The translations under genes and the position numbers were made by a program. Below, piece after piece: positions 25,211 through 33,427 of a DNA stretch of 40,995 nt. Position 1 is the first letter of the stretch, and the number at the start of each line of letters is the position of its first letter. Source of the stretch: Sulfuritalea sp. (GTDB taxonomy: Bacteria; Pseudomonadota; Gammaproteobacteria; Burkholderiales; Rhodocyclaceae); NCBI GenBank assembly GCA_016716965.1, contig JADJUP010000004.1, forward strand, positions 1 to 40,995, read 5' to 3'. The notes beneath the pieces are model-generated. The model was not told the origin of the DNA. It saw only the letters and a program-made list of their open reading frames with translations, and did no database searches.

Positions 25211-27182
25211 ATTTTCCGCGCAGCAGCCGTTCCTCTCCCGCCGTCACCGCTGCAGCGGTCCCGATCAGCACCACCACGTCGCCTTCGATCAGTTCCAGCG
25301 CTGGCTCCAACCTGATCACGCGCTGCGTGCGACGGCGGATTGCCGTGGCGCCAGCGCCGACTTCTTCCAGGTTGAGTGAGCCGACTGCGCGGCCTATGGC
25401 CCAGGCTCCGGGCGTCAGGGTCACCGCGTGCAGGCGCGGCTGGTCGGCATCGGCCAGGTGCGCCCCGGCATCGGTGGCGCCATGGAAGAAGCCGCGCAGC
25501 AGCGCATAGTGCTGCTCGCGCATTTCGCGCAGGCGCTTGATCACCTTGTGCATCGGTATGCCCGACAGCGCCAGCGCGTGGGTGGCGAGCATCACGCTCG
25601 ATTCCAGGGCTTCCGGCACAACTTCGGCGGCGCCCGCCGCGTAGAGCTTCTCACCGTCGTCCTGTTCCCGCGCGCGGGCGACGATGGAAACATCGGGCCG
25701 CAACTCGCGTACGCGGTGTATCACCCGCGCCGCGGCGTCGACATCCGCGAAGGTGATGATCACCACGCTGGCGCGCGATAGGCCGGCCGCCAGGAGGGTT
25801 TCCTTCTTCGAGGAATCGCCATAGGAAACCGCCTCGGCCGCCATGCTGGCTTCGCGTACCCGTTCCGGATCGAGGTCGAGCGCCATGAAGGAAACCCCTT
25901 CGGCTTCGAGGAAGCGGGCCAGGTGCTGCCCGGTACGGCCATAGCCGCAGATGATGGCGTGCTTGTCGGACGAAAGTGATTGCGCCGCCAGTTGCGTCAG
26001 TTGCATCGAGCGCAACAGCCATTCCGACGCCACGAAACGAAACACCAGGCGATCGGAAAAATGCACGACCAGCGGCGCCAGCAACAGGGACAGAACCATG
26101 GCCGCCAGCACGGGCTGCAGCGTCGCCGCATCAAGCAGATTGACATCGTCGCTGCGGGCAAGGATGACGAATCCGAATTCGCCGCCGGCGCAGAGCCACA
26201 GGCCGCTGCGCAGTGCCGTGCCCGGCGCGCTGCCGAGCAGCCTTGACGCGACGCCGACCACCAGCAACTTTATCGCCATCAGTGCAACCAGCAGGCCGAC
26301 CACCAGCGGCCATTGTTCGACGATCTGAGGCACGTTGAGGCGCATGCCGATGGCAACGAAAAACAGGCCCAGCAGGACATCGCGGAAGGGCTTGATGTCT
26401 TCTTCCACCTGGTAGCGGTATTCGGTTTCGCCGATCAGCATGCCGGCCGTGAAAGCGCCCAGCGCCAGCGACAGTCCGGCCAGTTCGGTCAGCCAGGCCA
26501 GCCCGAGCGTGATCAGCAGCACGTTGAGCATGAAGAGCTCGGCGGACCTGCGGCGTGCAACGAGGTAGAACCATGCGGAAAGGGCGCGCTGGCCGATGAA
26601 CAGTACCAGCGAAAGCAGCACGGTGGCCTTGATGCCCGCCCACAGCAGCGCCTCGGCCATCACGTCGAGTGGCTGCGACAGGGCCGGAATCAGCACCAGC
26701 AGCGGCACCACGGCAATATCCTGGAACAGCAACACGCCGATCACCTCGCGGCCATGGGGGGCATCGAGCTCGCCGCGCTCGGTCAGCATCTTGGACAGCA
26801 TCGCCGTCGACGACATTGCCAGCGCGCCGCCGAGCGCCAGTCCGGCCAGCCACGGGATGCCCGCCACACGGGCCAGTACGGTCGCGACCAGTGTGCTGGC
26901 CAGCACCTGGACCGTGCCCAAACCGAACACGATGCGCTTCATGCTGTACAGGCGCGACAGCGAGAACTCCAGTCCGATGCTGAACATCAGGAACACGACA
27001 CCGAACTCGGCCAGGTGCCGCGTCTGCTCGGTATCGGGCACCCAGCCCGCGGCGTGTGGACCCAAGCCGGCACCGACCAGCAGATAGCCCATGATCGGCG
27101 GCAGTCCGAGCATGCGGAAGATGACCACGACGACCACGGCAGCGGCCAGCAAGAGCAGGATCAGCGGCAGTGTGTCGGTCAT
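25209..27182 (-). CDS. Kef-type (CPA2) cation:proton antiporter with TrkA-N and TrkA-C domains
   Basis: A 657-residue protein. The N-terminal about 390 residues form the CPA2 membrane domain of roughly 12 helices (LGLPPIMGYLLVGAGLGPHA, then EFGVVFLMFSIGLEFSLSRL, then LLFQDIAVVPLLVLIP, then SLALGAFTAGMLIGETEYRY). A TrkA-N/RCK domain follows (HAIICGYGRTGQHLARFLEAE), then a TrkA-C-like domain (EVGAGATAIRRR, then LELIEGDVVVLIGT). It should exchange K+ or Na+ for H+ under nucleotide or glutathione-adduct control. ATG 27182 (MTDTLPLILLLL) was chosen; the frame stays open to 28295 only because it runs antisense through kdsD. Repeat copy G sits in the TrkA-C part. Divergent from kdsD. Confidence 0.93.
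   Translation of the reverse strand: MTDTLPLILLLLAAAVVVVVIFRMLGLPPIMGYLLVGAGLGPHAAGWVPDTEQTRHLAEFGVVFLMFSIGLEFSLSRLYSMKRIVFGLGTVQVLASTLVATVLARVAGIPWLAGLALGGALAMSSTAMLSKMLTERGELDAPHGREVIGVLLFQDIAVVPLLVLIPALSQPLDVMAEALLWAGIKATVLLSLVLFIGQRALSAWFYLVARRRSAELFMLNVLLITLGLAWLTELAGLSLALGAFTAGMLIGETEYRYQVEEDIKPFRDVLLGLFFVAIGMRLNVPQIVEQWPLVVGLLVALMAIKLLVVGVASRLLGSAPGTALRSGLWLCAGGEFGFVILARSDDVNLLDAATLQPVLAAMVLSLLLAPLVVHFSDRLVFRFVASEWLLRSMQLTQLAAQSLSSDKHAIICGYGRTGQHLARFLEAEGVSFMALDLDPERVREASMAAEAVSYGDSSKKETLLAAGLSRASVVIITFADVDAAARVIHRVRELRPDVSIVARAREQDDGEKLYAAGAAEVVPEALESSVMLATHALALSGIPMHKVIKRLREMREQHYALLRGFFHGATDAGAHLADADQPRLHAVTLTPGAWAIGRAVGSLNLEEVGAGATAIRRRTQRVIRLEPALELIEGDVVVLIGTAAAVTAGEERLLRGK
25342..25364 (-). 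repeat. 23-bp dispersed repeat, copy G (coding)
   Basis: The minus strand reads AGAAGTCGGCGCTGGCG, then CC, then ACGGC (first base at 25365). Unlike other coding copies it is read in the forward sense by its host gene, giving E-V-G-A-G-A-T-A. Confidence 0.75.
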
Positions 27183-27232
27183 CGGGCGGTCGCAGGCAGG
27201 GGCGAAAGAAGAAAAAGGCCGCGCAACGCGGT

Positions 27233-27241
27233 TGCTATAAT
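27233..27241 (+). promoter_or_regulatory. Extended -10 promoter of kdsD
   Basis: TGC followed by TATAAT (27236-27241) forms an extended -10 element 28 bp before the kdsD ATG. No good -35 was seen, which is normal for extended -10 promoters. Confidence 0.5.
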
Positions 27242-27269
27242 TTGGCTCCATCATAAACGTCAGCCCGAG

Positions 27270-28271
27270 ATGAACCAAGCCATTCCGCCGACAGCCGGGA
27301 CCAGGAACGACGCGGATCGCTCCGTCGCCATGGGCCGGCAGGTGTTGGAGATCGAGGCCGCCGCAGTGGCCGTGCTGGCACGCCGCCTGGGCCCCGAGTT
27401 CAGCGCCGCGGTCAGGCTGATCCTCGACAGTCGCGGCCGCGTCGTGGTCAGCGGCATCGGCAAGTCGGGCCACATCGCCAGGAAGCTGGCCGCCACCTTT
27501 GCCAGCACCGGCACCCCGGCCTATTTCGTCCATGCCGCCGAGGCGGTGCACGGCGACCTCGGCATGATCACGCGCGACGACGTGCTGATCGCAATTTCCA
27601 ATTCCGGCGAGAACGACGAACTGCTCACCATCGTGCCGCTGGTCAAGCGACTGGGCGGCAAGCTGATCGCGATCACCGGCAACGAAGGCTCTTCGCTGGC
27701 CCAGGAAGCCGACATCCATCTCGATGCCCGCGTCGACCAGGAAGCCTGCCCGTTGAACCTCGCCCCGACCGCCAGCACCACGGCGGCGCTGGCGCTGGGC
27801 GACGCGTTGGCCGTCGCCCTGCTCGACGCGCGCGGCTTCGGCGCCGACGATTTCGCCCGCTCCCACCCCGGCGGCGCGCTCGGCCGGAAATTGCTTACCC
27901 ACGTCGGCGACGTGATGCAGACCGCGGTGCCAACACTGGTCGAGGAGACCCCCGTGCCCGCTGCGCTGGCCGCGATGACCCAGGGCGGCATGGGCATGGC
28001 CGTGGTGCTCGATGCCACGAGGAAGATCACCGGCATCTTCACCGATGGCGACCTGCGGCGCGCCCTGGAACGCCTCGGCGACCTGCGCGCGACGCCGGTT
28101 TCTGCGGTGATGACGCGTCATCCTCGCAGCATCGGCTCGCGCCGCCTGGCCGTGGAAGCGGTGGAAATGATGGAGGCCAACAAGATCAACCAGCTGTTGG
28201 TGACGGACGATACCGGCGCACTGCTGGGCGCATTGAACATGCACGACCTGTTCCGGGCGAAAGTGGTCTGA
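27270..28271 (+). CDS. kdsD: Arabinose-5-phosphate isomerase
   Basis: A 333-residue enzyme that converts ribulose-5-phosphate to arabinose-5-phosphate, the first step of KDO synthesis for LPS. The SIS domain (about 40-185) has VSGIGKSGHIARKLAATFAS, STGTPAYFVHAAEAVHGDLG and SNSGENDELL. Two CBS domains follow (DVMQTAVPTLVEETPV and AVMTRHPRSIGSRRLAVEAV), ending in NMHDLFRAKVV. The length matches the family (about 328). The stop overlaps the kdsC start by one base, and the four genes kdsD-kdsC-lptC-lptA are tightly packed with overlaps, so they form an operon. Confidence 0.96.
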   Translation: MNQAIPPTAGTRNDADRSVAMGRQVLEIEAAAVAVLARRLGPEFSAAVRLILDSRGRVVVSGIGKSGHIARKLAATFASTGTPAYFVHAAEAVHGDLGMITRDDVLIAISNSGENDELLTIVPLVKRLGGKLIAITGNEGSSLAQEADIHLDARVDQEACPLNLAPTASTTAALALGDALAVALLDARGFGADDFARSHPGGALGRKLLTHVGDVMQTAVPTLVEETPVPAALAAMTQGGMGMAVVLDATRKITGIFTDGDLRRALERLGDLRATPVSAVMTRHPRSIGSRRLAVEAVEMMEANKINQLLVTDDTGALLGALNMHDLFRAKVV

Positions 28272-28807
28272 TGGCCGGCGGGTCGCCCAGCGCAATGGCC
28301 AAGGCCGGTCAGGTGATCCTGATGGGATTCGACGTCGACGGCGTGCTGACCGACGGGACCCTCTATTTCAGCGCCGAGGGCGATGCGATGAAGGCCTTCT
28401 CCAGCCTCGACGGCCACGGCCTGAAGATGTTGCAGCGTGGTGGCGTCGAAGTTGCCATCATCAGCGGCCGCAGTTCCGCCGCACTGGAACTGCGGGCGGC
28501 GAATCTGGGCATCGCGGAGTTGCACATGGGTGTCGAGGACAAGCGCGCGGTGATGGGCGAACTGCTCGCCCGGCGGGGAATCGGATTCGCCCGGGCCGGC
28601 TACATGGGCGACGACGTGGTCGATCTGCCGGTACTGCGTGCCTGCGGCTTTTCCGCGGCGGTGGCCGATGCGCACGACGAGGTGCTCGGCCGCGTGGATT
28701 ACGTTGCGGCCAGGAAAGGCGGCGGCGGCGCCGTGCGCGAAGTCTGCGACCTGATCCTGCGCGCCAGCGGCAAGTGGGACGACGCCATGGCGGAGTACCT
28801 GGCATGA
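28271..28807 (+). CDS. kdsC: KDO-8-phosphate phosphatase
   Basis: A 178-residue HAD-superfamily enzyme that removes phosphate from KDO-8-phosphate. The nucleophile motif D-V-D-G-V-L-T-D-G is near residue 20. GHGLKMLQRGGVEVAIISGR gives the Ser/Thr motif, and YMGDDVVDLPVL gives the metal-binding Asp pair. The length is the usual 170-190. ATG 28271 overlaps the kdsD stop, and its own stop overlaps the lptC start (ATGA). Confidence 0.96.
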   Translation: MAGGSPSAMAKAGQVILMGFDVDGVLTDGTLYFSAEGDAMKAFSSLDGHGLKMLQRGGVEVAIISGRSSAALELRAANLGIAELHMGVEDKRAVMGELLARRGIGFARAGYMGDDVVDLPVLRACGFSAAVADAHDEVLGRVDYVAARKGGGGAVREVCDLILRASGKWDDAMAEYLA

Positions 28808-29382
28808 AGGACCACCGCAGCGCCTCGCTGTTCCCGCTGGCCATGCTGGTGCTGCTCGCGGCCCTGACCTTCTGGCTCAACCGGGTGATCGAGGGCGACA
28901 AGCCGCGCGGACCGCAACGGCATGATCCCGATTACTGGGTCGAGAATTTCGAGGTGCGCCGGTTCGACATTGATGGAAAACTACAGCACACCCTGATCGC
29001 CAAGAAGCTCGTTCATTACCCGGATGACGACACCACGATCGTCACCGCGCCGCAACTCACCTACCACCGCGGGGCTCCGGCCGAGATTTCGGCGCGCATG
29101 GCCTATGTCGGCACCGACGGCAAGGAGATCGACCTCGTCGATGACGTGCGCGTAGTCCGCCAAGGCGCGACGGGCGACGTGCCGCCGACCGTGCTGGAAA
29201 CCCGGGCACTGAAAATCTTTCCCGATGCCGAAAAGGGACGCACCGGCGCGCCGGTACTCATCACCCAGGGCAGGAGCGTCCTGCGCGGCAACGGACTCGA
29301 GTTCGACAACAAAACCGGCGTCACGGTCCTGCGCGGACGCGTCACCGGCACCCTCCACAGCAACCGGACAGAAAAACCATGA
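28804..29382 (+). CDS. lptC: LPS export protein LptC
   Basis: A 192-residue bitopic protein. One N-terminal transmembrane helix (SLFPLAMLVLLAALTFWLNR) precedes a periplasmic beta-jellyroll (DYWVENFEVRRFDIDGKLQH, then LVHYPDDDTTIVTAPQLTY, then VLRGNGLEFDNKTGVTVLRG). It links the inner-membrane LptBFG machine to LptA. Start ATG 28804 overlaps the kdsC stop (ATGA); the open frame back to 28774 would run into kdsC. The stop overlaps the lptA start, again as ATGA. Confidence 0.94.
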   Translation: MKDHRSASLFPLAMLVLLAALTFWLNRVIEGDKPRGPQRHDPDYWVENFEVRRFDIDGKLQHTLIAKKLVHYPDDDTTIVTAPQLTYHRGAPAEISARMAYVGTDGKEIDLVDDVRVVRQGATGDVPPTVLETRALKIFPDAEKGRTGAPVLITQGRSVLRGNGLEFDNKTGVTVLRGRVTGTLHSNRTEKP

Positions 29383-30008
29383 ATGCAATCCTTCGCTACG
29401 CCGCCCTGGCCGGCATCACCGCCACCCTCCTGGCCGCAACTGCGGCGCGGGCGGAAAAGGCCGACCGTGACAAGCCGGTCAACATCGAAGCGGATCGGGT
29501 CAGCGTCGATGATGTGAAGAAGGTGCAGACCTTCGAAGGCAACGTGCAGTTGTCCAAGGGCACGCTGGTGATCCGCGCCGAACGCATCGTCGTGATCCAG
29601 GACGACGACGGCTACCAGCGCGGCGTCGCCACCGGCAGCCCCGGCGTACTGCCCACCTTCCGCCAGAAGCGCGAGGCCCAGGACGGCTACATCGAAGGCG
29701 AAGCCGAACGCATCGAACATGACGCCAAAGCCGAGAAGACGCAATTCTTCAATCGCGCGCGGGTCAAGAGCGGGCTCGACGAAGTGCGCGGCCAGTTCAT
29801 TTCCTACGACGCGCTCTCCGAGCAGTACTTCGTCACCAGCGGCCCCAACGGCACCCGCGCCCAGGCAGGCAGCGGCGAGCGCGTACGGGCCGTGATCCAG
29901 CCCAAGACCCCGGCCACCGGCGCGGCAACGTCGCGCCCGGAGGCCACCCTCGCGCCGGCGCTCAAGGGCGCCGTGGATATCAACACCCGTCAGGAGACTA
30001 GCAAGTGA
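29379..30008 (+). CDS. lptA: LPS transport periplasmic protein LptA
   Basis: A 209-residue protein with a signal peptide (cleavage near ATAARA-EKA, residue 25) and an OstA-like jellyroll: DKPVNIEADRVSVDDVKKVQ, then TFEGNVQLSKGTLVIRAERI, then YIEGEAERIEHDAKAEKTQF. It forms the periplasmic bridge that carries LPS to LptDE. The last about 40 residues are disordered-looking (Pro/Ala/Thr). lptB, the ATPase that normally follows, is missing; the next gene overlaps the stop and is an enoyl-CoA hydratase. Confidence 0.95.
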   Translation: MNAILRYAALAGITATLLAATAARAEKADRDKPVNIEADRVSVDDVKKVQTFEGNVQLSKGTLVIRAERIVVIQDDDGYQRGVATGSPGVLPTFRQKREAQDGYIEGEAERIEHDAKAEKTQFFNRARVKSGLDEVRGQFISYDALSEQYFVTSGPNGTRAQAGSGERVRAVIQPKTPATGAATSRPEATLAPALKGAVDINTRQETSK

Positions 30009-30781
30009 GCTACGAAAATATCATCACCGAGGTACGCGGCAAGGTCGGACTGATCACGCTCAATCGGCCCAAGGCGCTCAATGCGCTGAACGACAAGCTG
30101 ATCGACGAACTCGGCGCCGCGCTCGACGCCTTCGAGGCCGACGACGGCATCGGCTGCATCGTCCTCACCGGTTCGGAAAAGGCCTTCGCCGCGGGCGCCG
30201 ACATCGGCGCCATGTCCGAGTGGAATTTCATGGACGTCTACAAGACCAACTACATCAGCCGCAACTGGGACCGCATAGCCCGCTGCCGCAAGCCGCTGAT
30301 CGCGGCCGTGGCCGGCTTCGCCCTGGGCGGCGGTTGCGAATTGGCGATGATGTGCGACATGATCTATGCCGCCGACAGCGCGAAGTTCGGCCAGCCCGAA
30401 ATCAAGCTGGGCGTGATTCCCGGCTCGGGCGGCACGCAGCGCCTGCCGCGCGCGGTGGGCAAGGCCAAGGCCATGGACATGTGCCTCACTTCACGTTTCA
30501 TGGATGCTGCCGAGGCTGAACGCGTAGGTCTTGTCGCGCGCATCTTCCCGACCGAGAAACTTCTCGAGGAAACCATGACAGCGGCGGCGACCATCGCCGG
30601 ATATTCGCTGCCCGTGGCCATGATGATCGAGGAATCGGTCAATCGATCCTACGAATCAGGCCTGCAGGAAGGCCTGCTGTTCGAGCGCCGCAGTTTCCAC
30701 GCGACCTTCGCCCTGGCCGACCAGAAGGAAGGCATGAAAGCCTTCGTCGAGAAGCGCAAGCCGGTTTTCCGCGACTGCTGA
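30005..30781 (+). CDS. Enoyl-CoA hydratase
   Basis: A 258-residue crotonase-family enzyme expected to hydrate short-chain trans-2-enoyl-CoA to 3-hydroxyacyl-CoA. It has the oxyanion-hole segments KAFAAGADIGAM and FALGGGCELAMMCD and both catalytic Glu residues (in GGGCELAMM and FGQPEIKLGVIPGSGG). The C-terminal FERRSFHATFALADQKEGMKAFVEKRKP is typical of the PaaF/Crt/human ECHS1 group. The GTG at 30005 overlaps the lptA stop, so it looks translationally coupled to the LPS export operon in the place usually taken by lptB. A strong terminator follows at 30841. The nearby phasin gene hints at a link to PHA or fatty-acid metabolism. Confidence 0.95.
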   Translation: MSYENIITEVRGKVGLITLNRPKALNALNDKLIDELGAALDAFEADDGIGCIVLTGSEKAFAAGADIGAMSEWNFMDVYKTNYISRNWDRIARCRKPLIAAVAGFALGGGCELAMMCDMIYAADSAKFGQPEIKLGVIPGSGGTQRLPRAVGKAKAMDMCLTSRFMDAAEAERVGLVARIFPTEKLLEETMTAAATIAGYSLPVAMMIEESVNRSYESGLQEGLLFERRSFHATFALADQKEGMKAFVEKRKPVFRDC

Positions 30782-30840
30782 CGCGCCAGCCGGGCGGTTC
30801 GCCCGGCATTCGGTGCGAAAATCCTTCCGCGTCGCACCAT

Positions 30841-30866
30841 AAAAAGGCCCGAATGGGCCTTTTTTA
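30841..30866 (+). terminator. Intrinsic terminator after the LPS/ech operon
   Basis: AAAAAGGCCC, loop GAAT, GGGCCTTTTTT. The stem is perfect and the T-run strong. A GC-only hairpin (CCGGGCG/CGCCCGG) without T-tract precedes it at 30790-30806. Confidence 0.92.
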
Positions 30867-30938
30867 TTTTCATAACACCATGTTTAATATGAAATTAAAT
30901 TCATAGAAAATTATTTGTTGCGTTGCACCAAAAAAGTC

Positions 30939-30966
30939 TTGACAGGGCGTTTCCCATCCCTATAAT
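30939..30966 (+). promoter_or_regulatory. Consensus sigma70 promoter of the phasin gene
   Basis: TTGACA (30939-30944) and TATAAT (30961-30966) are both perfect hexamers, 16 bases apart. The predicted start lies near 30973, leaving a leader of about 90 bases before the phasin ATG. The region upstream is strikingly AT-rich, which may add an UP element. Confidence 0.9.
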
Positions 30967-31063
30967 ACGAACCATGATGCACCGCAACATCGACCCGGAA
31001 CAGAGGGGCGAGCGATACAAAACCAATTTTCAGACTTTTTTGAATTCAATCCAGGAGAACATC

Positions 31064-31628
31064 ATGAACGCCACCACCGAACAATTCGCCAGCGCCAACA
31101 AAGCCAACGTCGAGACCCTGCTGACCATCGCCAACACCGCTTTCGCCAGCGCCGAGCGCCTTGCCGCCCTGAACCTGAACACCGCCCGCGCCATGCTGGA
31201 AGACAGCGTTGCCAGCGCCAAGGCCCTGCTCGCCGTCAAGGACGTTCAGCAGTTCATCGCGATGCAGACCACGCTGGCCCAGCCCGCCGTCGAGAAGGCC
31301 GTTGCCTACTCCCGCAGCGTGTATGAAATCGCCACCCAGACCCAGGAAGAGCTGTCGAAGGTCGTCGAAGGCCAGTTCTCGGAAATCAACAAGAACGTCG
31401 CCACCGCCCTGGACAAGGCTGCCAAGAACGCCCCGGCCGGTTCCGATGTCGCCGTCGCCGCTGTGAAGTCGGCCATCGCCGCCGCCAACTCGGCCTACGA
31501 CAGCATGACCAAGGCTGCCAAGCAAGTCGCCGAAATCGCTGAAGCCAATGTTGCCGCCGCGACCACCGCGACCGTCAAGGCTGTCGGCAACGGCGCCGCC
31601 GCTCCGAAGGCCAAAGAAGGCCGCCTAA
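31064..31628 (+). CDS. phaP: Phasin (PHA granule-associated protein), 3' end frameshifted
   Basis: An Ala-rich helical protein of about 187 residues: MNATTEQFASANKANVETLL, then LAALNLNTARAMLEDSVAS, then SRSVYEIATQTQEELSKVVE, then SAIAAANSAYDSMTKAAKQV. This matches the phasin family that coats polyhydroxyalkanoate granules. The ATG at 31064 has AGGAGAA upstream. As written the frame runs past the expected end to 31768, through the terminator. Removing one A from AAA at 31613-31615 gives the usual ending P-K-A-K-K-A-A and TAA at 31626-31628, so a one-base insertion is likely. The perfect promoter and strong terminator imply a highly expressed monocistronic gene, as known for phasins. Confidence 0.93.
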
Positions 31629-31678
31629 GTAACACTGTAACGTCTCCTCCTCCGGCCCCGCAAAGGGGCTGGTTTCAG

Positions 31679-31709
31679 ACCCGATGCCGCAACGCATCGG
31701 GTCTTTTTT
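31679..31709 (+). terminator. Intrinsic terminator of the phasin gene
   Basis: ACCCGATGC (31679-31687), loop CGCAAC, GCATCGGGT (31694-31702), then C and six T. A smaller GCCCC/GGGGC hairpin lies just before it (31654-31669). Confidence 0.92.
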
Positions 31710-31767
31710 ATTGCGTCTGCGCCAAGCAGCGCAACCGGCATCGCCGTGATATCGCGGTCGCAGCCTA

Positions 31768-31790
31768 AAAGTCGGCGCCGGCGCTACGGC
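31768..31790 (+). repeat. 23-bp dispersed repeat, copy H
   Basis: It reads AAAGTCGGCGCCGGCG, then CT, then ACGGC. It lies between the phasin terminator and the 3' end of the convergent aminotransferase gene. Confidence 0.85.
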
Positions 31791-31799
31791 ACGCGCCGC

Positions 31800-32972
31800 T
31801 TAAATCTTCCTCAGACGCTCGCCCGCCGCCGCCAGCGTGGCTTCGTTCTTGGCGAAACAGAAGCGGATCACGCGGCGGTCTTCCCCGTCGGGATTGAAGA
31901 CCGATACCGGAATCGCGGCTACACCATGCTCTCGGGTAAGGCGCTGGACGAACTGCGTGTCCGGCTCGTCGCTGATTGCCGAATAGGTGGCAAGCTGGAA
32001 ATAGGTGCCGGCACACGGCAGCAGGACGAAGCGCGAGCCCTCGAGCTGGCGCCGAAAGAAATCCCGGCGCGCCTGGTAGAAGGCCGCCAGCTTGTCGGCA
32101 AACTGCGGCTGGGCGCGCATGAAGTCCCGCCAGCGCGAGCTGCGACGGATGATGCACGGTAAATACTATGAACTGATGCGCCTTGCGGAATTCGCTGGTC
32201 AGCGCACGCGGTGCGAGGCAGTAGGCCACCTTCCAGCCGGTCACATGGTAGGTCTTGCCGAAACTGGAAACGACGAAACTGCGCTCGCGCAAGCCCGGAT
32301 AGCGGGTCACGCTTTCGTGCCTGCGCGCGGTTGCGGTGCCATCGTCCGCGGCAAACACCACATGCTCGTAGACCTCGTCGCTGACCACCACGATCTTGGT
32401 GTTGCGCACCAGGGTTTCCAGCATCGCCATGTCGTCCGCCGACCACACGGAACCGCTGGGATTGTGCGGCGAATTGATGATGATCATTCGCGTGCGCGGC
32501 GTGATCAGCGCGCGCACCTCGTCCCAATCTGGCCGATAGTCTGGATGGCGCAGGTGCGCACACCGCACGCCCGCCGTTGAGCTCGATCCCCGGCACGTAG
32601 GAGTCATACACCGGGGCGAAGACGATGACTTCGTCGCCGGGGCGGACACAGGCGGCGATGGCGGTGTAGATCGCCTGCGTGGCGCCGGCCGTAACCGTTA
32701 TTTCGCTTTCCGGATCGTAGCTGGCGAGGTAAAGGCGCGCGACCTTTTCTGCGATGGCTTCACGCAGCGCCGCCACGCCCGCCATCGGCGGATACTGGTT
32801 GGCTCCCGCCGCCATGTGGTGCGTGACGCGCTCCAGCAGCAGTGGCGACGGGGAAAAATCGGGGAAGCCCTGCGACAGGTTGATCGCGCCGTGCTCGACG
32901 GCAAGGCGCGACATGACGGTGAAGATGGTGGTGCCGACGTTGGGCAGGCGCGACGGAAAGTACAGGCTCATG
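31800..32972 (-). pseudogene. Class I/II PLP aminotransferase, two apparent one-base insertions
   Basis: Three frames together give one complete protein of about 390 residues. The first has MSLYFPSRLPNVGTTIFTVM, NLSQGFPDFSPSP and AGATQAIYTAIAACVRPGDE. The second has MIIINSPHNPSGSVWS, VVSDEVYEHVVF and SSFGKTYHVTGWKVAY with the PLP Lys. The third has QFADKLAAFYQARRDFF and the C-terminus. The breaks coincide with CCC runs at 32570-32572 and 32126-32128, each fixed by removing one C. The family is close to methionine/kynurenine aminotransferases (YbdL type). Sequencing error is the likely cause. Confidence 0.85.
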
Positions 32973-33047
32973 GTTGAGGCAGTCCGGGAACGGCGCGCCG
33001 GCGCCGGAGCGCGCGGCCGCGCCGTCTTGCTGATCGGCGGGTAAGGC

Positions 33048-33391
33048 TCAGGACAGTCCGAGCAGTTCCACCTCGAACACCAGCGTCGCATTGGGCGGAA
33101 TCACGCCGCCCGCGCCGCGCGCGCCGTAGCCCAGTTCCGGCGGAATGGTGAGCTTGCGCGTGCCGCCGATCTTCATGCCCTGCACGCCCTCGTCCCACCC
33201 GGCGATGACATGCCGCGCGCCCAGTGCGAACTCGAAGGATCGTTGCGATCCTTGCTCGAATCGAACTTGGTACCGTTGGTCAGCCAGCCCGTGCAATGCA
33301 CGGATACCTGCTGCCCGGCCGTGGCTTCGGCGCCCTCGCCGACTACCAGTTCTTCGATGATCAGGCCGCTGGCCGTGGTGACTTGTGTCAT
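33048..33391 (-). pseudogene. FKBP-type peptidyl-prolyl isomerase, one frameshift
   Basis: The N-terminal frame reads MTQVTTASGLIIEELVVGEG, then QQVSVHCTGWLTNGTKFDSS. After about 33240 the sense continues in another frame: FEFALGARHVIAGWDEGVQG, then KLTIPPELGYGARGAGGVIP, then ATLVFEVELLGLS and stop. Together this is a complete single-domain FKBP of about 115 residues, a folding catalyst for Xaa-Pro bonds. A single missing base near D-P-F-E-F restores it. There is no signal peptide, so it is probably cytoplasmic. Confidence 0.88.
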
Positions 33392-33427
33392 TGCATTGCT
33401 CCGTGGATGGGTGGTTGGACGCGGGGA

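Noticed and set aside
26313..27269. Extension of the kdsD frame to 652 codons.
   Set aside because: It runs antisense through the antiporter. ATG 27270 gives the expected KdsD length.
27183..28295. Extension of the Kef-type antiporter frame to 1028 codons.
   Set aside because: The added part is antisense to kdsD. The ATG at 27182 gives the normal family N-terminus.
30923..31063. Phasin starting upstream at 30923.
   Set aside because: It would cover the promoter itself. ATG 31064 has a strong ribosome-binding site and the family N-terminus.
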